Positions 56,701-64,000 of a stretch of 64,000 bases of DNA are shown here, in pieces (the first letter of the stretch is position 1; each line of letters opens with the position of its first letter). Both the position numbers and the translations under genes were made by a program. The DNA is from Heterotrichella gracilis (lineage: Eukaryota; Sar; Xanthophyceae; Tribonematales; Xanthonemataceae). Under the pieces are notes generated by a model that saw nothing but the letters and a program-made list of their open reading frames with translations, was not told the DNA's origin and made no database searches. Where the stretch lies: positions 1-64,000 of the forward strand of contig JAULBX010015973.1 in assembly GCA_032358255.1 (NCBI GenBank). Reading direction: 5' to 3'.

Positions 56701-59700
56701 GTTGGCAGCAGCAGAGGCCACACTGGCATCGCCCATGGCGGCCACTGTCTCTGAAACCAGGTCGGGGCGCAGGCGCAGCAGCGGGGCGCTGCCTATGCGC
56801 GCCACAATGGCGGCAAGGGGGGCGTACTTGCCCTTTTTGTGGGGGCCTGCAGGGGAGGGAATCGGATGTAGGCCCCTTTCCTTCATCGTGCGTACATTGC
56901 TCCTGCACCAGTATTGTGAGCCTGGGTTGGGTCCGTGAATGTCGATGTCAAATAAACGTTGTAATTCTTGTATTTGCTGAGGTGTGTGAGCTTCCTCCCC
57001 GCATTATCCTCCACCGTATTTGTTCAAAATGCCTGCTCAGCGCATGGGTTCCAAACGGGTGCGAGGGAGGGTTTTCAATAGGGTGTTACACTGTCCAATC
57101 AGTCATGAACCGCTTGCACGCATTGGGTCAGGCGCGTTCGGCTTCTTCCTGACTCGTGGCGTTTGATGTCCGGAGCTATCTGCCCCTCAGGCCATTGCTA
57201 GCGCTGGGCCAGGGGGAAAAGAAGCTCCGGTTGCAAGGAACACAGGAAGACCGCAGGCAAGGTAAAACTGTGCAGGAAGGTGCCACAAATTGGAAACCTT
57301 GGTGCCATTGCGTTTTGAACCATAGGAACACCTGTTTCAAACCTTTAATTGCGGGTTCTCCACAGTGTTTTGCCCACATGGGGTGCGTCCCCATCTAAGG
57401 TCTGCAAGGGTAGAGATTGGCAAAACATTGTGCCGCCCAGGGCTTGGCACGGATTTGGTATGGTCAAAGGTTAAGGGTTTTGGTGCAAGGTCAAGGGTTT
57501 GGTACGTGCCTAATGCCAGCAGGTCCCTTGCAGCTGTGTCAATGAAGTCGTGGGGAGGTAGCTCCTCCCCACCTGGTGGGTACTCCACTGCCCGCTGCAG
57601 CGCCACCACATCCAGCAGCAGCTCAAAGGCGATGTGCACTTGCTTCACTGTCTGGGCAAGAGGGTCCTGGGAAATTGGGAGGGTTTATGTTAGGGTTTTG
57701 TCCAGGTTTGCCAGGGTTGTGTTTGAGTTTTGAGTAGGGAGTGCAGAGCATGTAATTCATCACCGTAGCACAGAGTTTTGTGTTCCTGAACTTGACCTCC
57801 AGTCGGCTTCTTGTCAAGGGTCTAATTGACCTTAGGAAGGGTTTTGGGTAGGGTGTTGCACTGTCCAATCAGTCATGAACCGCTTGCGCGCATTGGGTCA
57901 GGCACGCGCGGCTTCTTCCTGACTCGTGGGGGTTGATGTCCGGAGCTATCTGCCCCTCAAGCCATTGCTAGCGCTGGGCCAGGGGGAAAAGAAGCTCCGG
58001 GTGGAAAAAGGACTAAGATATGAATGAATTGTGTGGCAATACATGGAACGCCTGGTGTAGCTCTTACCAATCAAGACGGGATATCTGTTAGCCACGCACA
58101 GCAAGCTTTACAGCCAGCAGTCGACAAAATGCACATTAACAAAATACAAAGAGGAAGAGCATGCAATAACATTTGACGTTTCTATAGCGCTAGCATTTGA
58201 CAGGCATGGGCATGCCTGGCGGGTGGCCTTTCTTGGTGCATTTTGGACCCAATTTGGTGGATGCATGCCACCTGGGGCTTACATGGTACAACAACTTGAG
58301 GCTATTGGGTTAAGAGTTTAGGGTTTCCTCACCTCCCAGTTGGCCCAGCACACCTCCATGACAGCCTGGCACATGGCGCCACTGACACATGGCAGCAGCT
58401 GGGGGGTGGTGGAGCAAGGGGGAGGGGGGGTGGCGTAGGGGAGGTCGCCATCACCCGCCTCGCTACCAGCGCTTGCAGAATACTTCATGTGATCCTGGAA
58501 ACAAAGGAGCAAAGTAGCTTATATTGGAATTTGGTAAGATTCAAAGCAATGTAGCTGCGTTGACACCGCCAGTGCAGAGATGGTATAAGCAGTGCCAGGA
58601 CAGGGTTGCTTGGCGCCGGGCATGTGTGATGGACTGCTGATCTTGGCAGAGCCCATAGCAGGCCCCGTCAGACACATGTGTGCCCACTCGCATCACCACC
58701 ACCAAAACCCTCCCCAACCCTAGCCAAGACCCTACCTGCAGCGCCCCCTTGACCCTCTCCAGGCACACACACAGCGCAGTCACTGCATGGAACTTGTAGT
58801 GCGCATCAGGGGCACCCTTGGCAGCAGCGCACACATGCGGGAGGGCGCCCTGGGTGAGCATGGCCCAAGGGAGGTGGTGGTTTCCTCCCCGTTGCAGTGA
58901 CAGCCGGGCCAGGAGTACCTCACTTGGGAAGGCGGCGATGAGGCCTGTGGGGACGGGGATTGGGGTTTAGGGATTGGGGGTTTGAGATGACTGCAGTGCC
59001 TATACCCTGGCGAGAGCGCAACAAGCACGAGACTGTCAGAGATTATGATAGGTATTAAAAATACTTCTATGCATTTCTATTTGATGGACAATGTTTTGTT
59101 CATTGTCAAAACATCGATCGTTCACGTTGATTGTTACAGTAGTCAGTGGAGAAGTATACTAGCGCCCTGCATGCTGCATATGCACGAGGAAGGGAAATGC
59201 AGTGAATGAAAGGGAAATGCAAGTGAATGAAACCACTGGCAGAATCAGCGCCAGGCAGGCAATGCAACTGCAGAGGGACCCCAAAGTGCCATGATTCCAT
59301 AATGCAAGGGAGGGGTTTCCATCCCATGGTCACATGTGCCCAACCTTTGAGTGCGCATATGTGGCCAATGGGGGACAGGCGTGCCAGCTCAGCAGCCAGG
59401 CAGCTGCCCTCTTCTCGTAGTGCCACGTCAGCAATACCCAAGGGGGGCAAATCGCGCAGGGGAGCAGATGATCCTGCTGTTTCCCCGACAGATGCCAAAT
59501 CCGTGGCATTCTCCACAGTGAGCCGGCCCATATCTACAGCGATTTCCTCCCCTGCTGAGAGCCTCCACCCCCCTTGTTGGTCACCCACCAAAGGGGGTGG
59601 AAGTGTGGAGAGGAAGAGACCTGAGGAGTAGTGGAGGGCGGTGGCCAGGGGGGTGGCGTCTGGCAGTATGGATGCAGCCAACAGGGCCACCGCTGCTGAT

Positions 59701-61527
59701 GACATTGTCTCCCGTACCAGTGCTGAGCCCTAGGCAGGATAGATAAGCTTACCACTTGGTGCCACAAAGGAGGGAATGTGTGCATTTTAACAAGGAGATC
59801 GTTAAATTTGATCAGAAAATTCAGAAAAGGTAGGGCTAGAAGTTACCAGGATACTTTGTACATAGCAGGGTGATCTGAGACAAATGCACTCCAGGTTGCC
59901 CATGCACATGTGGGTATGTGGGGTTGGCGTTTGGCAGCGGAGTGTACTTGACATGCGGCATGGCGTGGGGCTGCTACTGGTAGATGCATCCCATTTGAGC
60001 CACACATGATCCCGTTACCCTATACAAAACCCTACTCTCTCAGCCCCCGTACCTGCAAGCACACCAGCATGGCCCGCGCCGCAGCCTCCACAGCTCCGCT
60101 CCCCTCCTCCCCCCCCTGCTCCACCACCCCCTTGCCATACTGCTGCAGCAGATAGTAGATGGAAGTGACACCATCCTGCAGCCGGTCCATCACAAGGGGT
60201 GCGATGACCTCATGCCCACCCCCAAGCACCTCGCACACCACACCGGATATGCAGCAAAGCACCGGCGCTGCGCACTCAGCTAGCCCGACCTTACACAGAG
60301 GGCACTCGAGGAGCGATGACAGCGCCTCCGATAGGGTGAGGGCAGCGTCCATATTCATGGGGAGGACGCTATTTGATGTAGAGGGGAGGTCAGGCACTGT
60401 ATTATGCACCCCTGTGGCATCTGCATCTGCACGCCCGCCGTCGCCGCCCTCCCCGTTTTTGTAGTTTCTGCCGCCCGCCTGGGAGACCATCAGGGCCACC
60501 CAGCGCAGCGCCGCCAGGCGAAAGAGCTCGTGCTGATGTGGTGCCAGGTGGCGCATGTTGGCCAGCAGCTGGCGGTGGAGTGGCTTGCCATTGGCCATGA
60601 ACAGGAGGCCGGCCAATAAGTGCAGGCAGGGGGCCAGCTGGCGGGCTGTGGCTTCATCCACACTGCCATCTGCTGGGGCCTGTGGGCCATGAGCAATGGG
60701 TAAAACTGTATTATATTCATATGCTTTGCAATGAGAGTGGTGAAGAGTGGTCAAGACCCCTGGAAGGGCACCGCTGATAAGGGTGTTGCCAGTGCAAAGA
60801 ACCCTAAGATTGATGTTGCTTCACTTAGCAAACAGGGTGGATTTAACCCACAAATACAGCCATATATATCAACTCACAGTACAGTTTGCCTATCATTCAC
60901 CAAATGATCCGCATAGGTACCTCCTGGCCCACGAAACCCTCCACAACAAACTTATTGGGTAACAATATGAGGTCCACGGCAATTGTTTTGAGTACACCCG
61001 CATTCCTTGGGGGTTAATGAGCGTGGGGGGGCTATGCCAAGGAAAACCCCTCCATGGCCTGCCAAGTACATTTAAGTGTCACCACCTGCGCTGCCAGTCT
61101 CCTTGCTTCCTCCACCACAGGCTGTGTGAGCAGCTTGAGACCCTCCAGCTCGCCATAGGTGGTGCGCAGGGAGGCGTGGGTGAGGAGGCGGGTGGCCAGG
61201 GACTGGAGGGGGGTGCCGGGGGGGCCCGCTGCTGCGGCGTTGACCTGAGGAGAGGTTGGGAGGAGGATGATGGTAGTGGGGTTGAGCAAGTGGCAGGGCT
61301 GTGAAACAGCTTGGCGCACTGTTGGGAACCCTTGCCTTGGTGGCGGGGTGATCAACAAGGTACAGTTGCTTGTATGCACTGACATGGATGTATTGCCCAC
61401 GGGTGAGCTGGTATGCGCCCTGTGCCTGCAAACGGATGCTCACCTGCTCGAGGTAGCTCGCAGTGAAGGTTGTGCCGCTTTCCGACCAGCTGCGCTTTTT
61501 CTGCTGGCGCCTGAACCGTGAAGACAT
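44800..61527 (-). CDS. THADA: THADA / Trm732 family armadillo-like protein (DUF2428)
   Basis: THADA/Trm732 is a large helical-repeat protein that partners the FTSJ1/Trm7 methyltransferase in 2'-O-methylation of tRNA position 32. 28 exons on the minus strand: 61527-61444, 61244-61086, 60679-60053, 59729-59345, 58944-58736, 58494-58333, 57666-57510, 56846-56649, 56364-56144, 55914-55769, 55409-55217, 54856-54493, 54151-53882, 53626-53509, 53292-53121, 52256-52073, 51776-51634, 51295-51119, 50607-50442, 50259-50172, 49886-49683, 48664-48448, 47991-47732, 47446-47072, 46820-46528, 46308-45961, 45625-45414, 45147-44800. All phases agree: about 2159 residues, close to animal THADA. The DUF2428 hallmark CWLTMKEVSLLMGTL is at about 1195. 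RVHALNVLRLAF, WEVRNAASLCFGALILR and GSEFFQRYPQL follow. Exon 7 seems to use a GC donor. Introns are repeat-rich. Confidence 0.9.
48053..48083 (-). repeat. Echo of THADA exon 23 start
   Basis: GCCTTGAGCTGCAGGAGGGC and the following ACCGTGGAC (48055-48083) repeat 47963-47991, the first bases of exon 23 as read on the minus strand, with two differences. The copy lies about 65 bases upstream of the true acceptor in the transcribed direction. No telomere tract is adjacent. Confidence 0.8.
48827..49212. repeat. Intronic tandem satellite, about 123-base unit, three copies
   Basis: Between THADA exons 22 and 21. Units contain GCGACGCTGCCCAGA, AAACTAGCCCCTTCTGGGG, CAGGCCGACTTTACTGGTG and TCATCAAGGGGCCAGCGATA. 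The first unit is more diverged than the other two. Shared blocks (CTAGCCCCTT, GACTTTACTGG, AAGGGGC) match the satellite at 52431 in the same order. Confidence 0.88.
49264..49682 (-). repeat. Array of about six echoes of THADA exon 21 3' end with CCCTAAA tracts
   Basis: The exon end reads on the plus strand CACCTGAGGCGCGCCAGCAG at 49680-49699. Copies at about 49571, 49602, 49494, 49446, 49382 and 49264 (for example CACCTGAGGGGCGCCAGCGG and CATGAGCCGCGCCAGCAAC) sit in the following intron. Between them are tracts of CCCTAAACCCTA, clean at 49282-49300, 49547-49557 and 49622-49633 and degenerate elsewhere. Two of the copies have lost the donor GT. Confidence 0.88.
52431..52965. repeat. Intronic tandem satellite, about 139-base unit, four copies, with internal inverted repeat
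   Basis: Between THADA exons 16 and 15. Units start near 52431, 52570, 52709 and 52848 with TGACGCTGCGCGGGGTAA. Each has TACTAGCCCCTTTTGGT, then GACTTTACTGGG, then ACCAAAAGGGGCTAGTA, so each unit can fold into a stem of about 17 base pairs. Copies are highly alike (a few substitutions), suggesting recent expansion. Confidence 0.92.
52983..53121 (-). repeat. Three tandem copies of the THADA exon 15 donor with CCCTAG-type tracts
   Basis: Read on the minus strand, the exon end GGCCACAG and donor GTGGGTGAAGAAACC are followed by two AAACCCTAGT units. The block then recurs with period about 43: CCGGTCCCAG/GTGGGTGGAG, GTGGCCACAG/GCGGGTGAAC, GGGTCACAG/GTAGAG. Two of the three copies keep a consensus GT donor. 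Confidence 0.9.
55688..55712 (-). repeat. Echo of THADA exon 10 3' end and donor
   Basis: GTACCCACCTGAGTAACTCTG (55688-55708) copies GTACCCACCTGAGTGACTCTG at 55761-55781, which spans the exon 10 donor. The copy lies about 73 bases downstream in the transcribed direction. Confidence 0.8.
57069..57231. repeat. Interspersed repeat, copy 1 (about 162 bases)
   Basis: Starts TAGGGTGTTACACTGTCCAA (57080) and ends GGGGGAAAAGAAGCTCCGG. It matches 57839-58000 with roughly 90 per cent identity by eye. It sits in the THADA intron between exons 8 and 7. Confidence 0.9.
57839..58000. repeat. Interspersed repeat, copy 2 (about 162 bases)
   Basis: Same orientation as copy 1 but in the next intron (between exons 7 and 6), so the pair brackets exon 7. 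Shared blocks include CCAATCAGTCATGAACCGCT, CGGCTTCTTCCTGACTCGTG and GATGTCCGGAGCTATCTGCC. No terminal inverted repeats are obvious. Confidence 0.9.
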
Positions 61528-62311
61528 GGCGGCTGCAGGGACCACGCCGCAGCAGACTATCCACCACGATGCTTGCTACTATTTGAGCCTAGTCACAGTG
61601 AGATGTTGCGACGAGATTTCTGAAGTATAAGCTGCAAGTTGGTGTCTTGAGGGTTTCTCGGTTGTGTTCTCTCGCGTAATTGGTGCATGCCATTGCAATA
61701 CACAGGATCAATCGCAGGTTACAAGGGTGTCCCGACAGTCGATAGATGGGCGTTGCTAAATCCTTAATGGATTAAATTAAAAAAGGGTTGTTGCCGCTAC
61801 CTCGAAGTTCACTTGAGGCTGCAAATAACAGGCCTGACATATGCATGCATGCAAACTGATGCATGCATGCATTTGCATAGATGCGACGCCCTTCCTGGCG
61901 CCGACGGACGCAAGCCGGGCGGTGCTGCAACACGACAATTTTGGCTAATGTTCTGCGCAGCCAGCTCTTACATAGAAGTCGCATGTTGTGACATTTGCGT
62001 CGCCACCTATACCGGCGGTGCCTGTTCCGCAGTCCCTCAGCCCTGTGCAATGCATGCATAAAGCTTGGCGGCCATCGACACGCATCAACCATATTTCCTG
62101 CGTCCAAACACACGCATACATACTAGCTGCGTTTATTGTCCTTCCAGTCACAGCTGGCGTGTGTCAATCAGGAGTACCCTGTCGTCATATATATCGTTTT
62201 ACTGCCCATCTTCACACGGACGGAACCACCATATTCCCAGTCACTGTGCTAAGCAATATACCATTTAAACGTGTCATCCGCATCCCCGCTTTAGTTGGAG
62301 AAACCACCACC
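61528..62311. promoter_or_regulatory. Shared upstream region of THADA (-) and DENR (+)
   Basis: The two genes diverge from this 784-base gap, so both promoters must lie here. It contains two ATGCATGCATGCA runs around 61842-61872. No TATA-like element can be assigned with confidence. Confidence 0.5.
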
Positions 62312-63531
62312 ATGGCAGACGAGGCCCCAGCAGCGCCAGTGCCCCAAGCCCCCACACCCGCACATGTAGACTACGACCCCATCACGGGCGTGCCAGCAGA
62401 GTTCAACGAATACCTGCCCAAGGATTGTGAGGAGTTCAAGCGGTGGAAGGCGGCCAAGGAGGCGGGCACGTCGGGTGTGGAGGGGCAGCTGCAGGACTTG
62501 AAGCTGAAGGACAAGAAAGGGGAGGAGATTGAAAAGAAGCTGCCAGGTCAGGCTGACCCATCAGCGCGCCTTGTTGGAGTGGCCGGGTACTGGTTGCTTG
62601 CAGTCGTTTGTCAGCCGTATGGCGTGTCAGTAGTCTCGCGTGGCAAGTGAGGTGTGAGAATGTGTACACACTTGCCCCGGGCCCTTTTAGTTTCTTCTGG
62701 AACGCCTGGCCACCGCCAGGTGTCAAGAGCCTTGTTGGTGCACAAATTGCTGCCGCCCATAGGCGGTGGGGCCTATTATGCCTACCATCACACGCCACAC
62801 CGGCACACATGTCCATGCCGCCTCGTACCCTCCCCCCCGTTGCCTGGTGTGTCACTGTTACAAACCCTAAACACCCACGCCTTCCCCCTGCAGGTGGCAA
62901 GGTGAAGAAGAAGCAGAAGCCCGAGGTGGTGGTGGAGCGCAACACGCGCAACAAGCGCAAGTGCATCACCACGGTAACGGGGCTGGAGCTGTTTGGGGTG
63001 AAGCTACCCGAGGCCGCCAAGCTGTTTGGCAAGAAATTTGCGTGCGGGGCCTCAGTCACCCGGTCGGCGTCAGAAAAGGACCAAATAGACGTCCAGGGGG
63101 ACGTGCAGGACCACATCATTGAGTTCATCCTCAAGACCTACGGCACCAAGAACGGCATCACCAAGCCCGACATCTACATCATTGACGAGAAGAGGAAGGT
63201 GGGTGGTGGCGGGGTGGGGTGGGGGGTGCACCTGTGTCTAGCGGCGCTGCGTCCAGCCGGCACTGAACAGTAATGCACTGATCTGGAATGGTGGCTGGGA
63301 TTGCAGCGCTGGGCAGCCTGCTCCTCACCTTGGTGTGTTTCCTACCTTGCGGTGTTTGTCTTCCTGAGCCTGGCGTTTGCTCTAGATTAGGGTTTAGGGT
63401 TTTGGGTTGATCTATGGACCAACGCAATGCACTTGTACGTGGTGGTGGTCATGGTCATTGTAGGTATCTTACCCGAGACGAATGCTCCCCCACAGGTGGC
63501 GTACTACGACAACGACGAGGATGACGAATAG
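62312..63531 (+). CDS. DENR: Density-regulated protein DENR / Tma22 (SUI1 domain)
   Basis: DENR pairs with MCT-1 (Tma20) on the 40S ribosome to recycle post-termination complexes and support re-initiation. Exons 62312-62546, 62894-63198 and 63496-63531 give 191 residues, the usual size. The N-terminal part reads YDPITGVPAEFNEYLP and is followed by a charged linker and a Lys-rich stretch (GKVKKKQKPEVVVE). The SUI1/eIF1-like domain covers about residues 100-175 (CITTVTGLELFGVKLPEAAK, FGKKFACGASVT, IDVQGDVQDHIIEFILKTYG). It ends in an acidic tail (YYDNDEDDE). In known family members the N-terminal part carries a zinc-binding Cys cluster; here three of those four cysteines are replaced. Introns 1 and 2 contain single CCCTAAAC or TTAGGGTTTAGGG motifs. 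Confidence 0.93.
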
Positions 63532-64000
63532 ACTAGCTGCAAGCGCATGAACGTCCCCATGTGGCACATGGTCAATACCAGCGCGGCTCAGTTTGACAGC
63601 AACCTGGCAAGCTGACAGCTGGCAACAAGTTGCGTGTGTGGGTGCAGCCAGTGGAGCACCATGATCATATGGGAGCACAATTATGACACCTTGCTATGGG
63701 CATGGGTTTGCATGCCATGAGGGCTGAATTTGAGCAGGCGCTGTTGCAGCCATTGGCTGCTTGCAGGCTGTGGTGGTGTCCCAAGGAGCAATTAATATGG
63801 TGGATTTCAAGCTTGCTTAACTCGATGTATGCTTTTTATTTGCTTGCAAGCCACGTGATTTCGTGGCGCCAGAGGTCGCATGTGTGCATGCAACTTTTGC
63901 TCCACTAGATGCTCTGTACCTTCTGTGGGCGCACTTTTAAGACCTGTTAGAGTGTATGTCCGTGTCACAGAATGCTGGCAACAAGGTGTACAGAAAAAGA
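63532..64000. other. DENR 3' flank to window end
   Basis: No gene recognised. It presumably holds the DENR 3' UTR. Confidence 0.5.

Noticed and set aside
44800-61527. Alternative identity as GCN1, another giant helical-repeat protein
   Set aside because: The DUF2428 motif and the C-terminal order of blocks fit THADA/Trm732; no GCN1 RWD-binding or eEF3-like region is seen.

Overview
This is nuclear DNA from a photosynthetic eukaryote, most likely a green alga (Chlorophyta). The lineage within the green algae cannot be fixed from sequence alone. The evidence is: dense GT-AG introns in every gene (3 to 28 exons); a plant-type chloroplast ferritin; a plant-type fused HISN2 histidine enzyme; a group I truncated hemoglobin; several N-termini that look like plastid transit peptides; and scattered plant/algal-type telomere motifs (CCCTAAA/TTTAGGG) inside introns. 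I see no operons, rRNA, CRISPR arrays or prokaryotic features. Exon models were built by hand from frames, splice sites and phase, so exact boundaries are predictions.

Layout, left to right. 297-3504 (+): 3' end of SPT6 (end of the S1 region, tandem SH2, Q/P-rich tail). 4316-6855 (+): chloroplast ferritin. 6856-9613: no gene recognised, some repeats. 9614-13870 (+): a 615-residue fusion of an armadillo-like region and a truncated hemoglobin. 15769-17098 (-): unrecognised acidic/Ser-rich protein. 17848-20307 (-): bifunctional HISN2. 20955-24122, 25110-28299 and 32508-35531 (+): three paralogous GT90/CAP10-like glycosyltransferases with the same exon plan. Between the second and third lie an unrecognised, probably plastid-targeted protein (29483-30311), two orphan ORF remnants, and two long imperfect hairpins (31407-31788). 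36254-39295 (+): short-chain dehydrogenase. 41098-41396 (-): frameshifted gene remnant. 41761-43402 (-): unrecognised membrane protein. 44800-61527 (-): a 28-exon, about 2159-residue THADA/Trm732 homologue. 62312-63531 (+): DENR/Tma22, head-to-head with THADA.

The genes are mostly unrelated housekeeping functions: transcription elongation, iron storage, histidine synthesis, tRNA-modification cofactor, translation re-initiation. They do not form a pathway. The one local family is the GT90 trio.

The most unusual signal is a recurring intron architecture that I call exon-edge echoes. In SPT6, ferritin, GT90-C, the dehydrogenase and THADA, the terminal 15-60 bases of an exon, often with the splice site, are copied one to about six times into the adjoining intron. 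The copies are usually joined by short tracts of degenerate telomere repeat. In addition, THADA introns carry two tandem satellites that appear to be divergent members of one inverted-repeat family.
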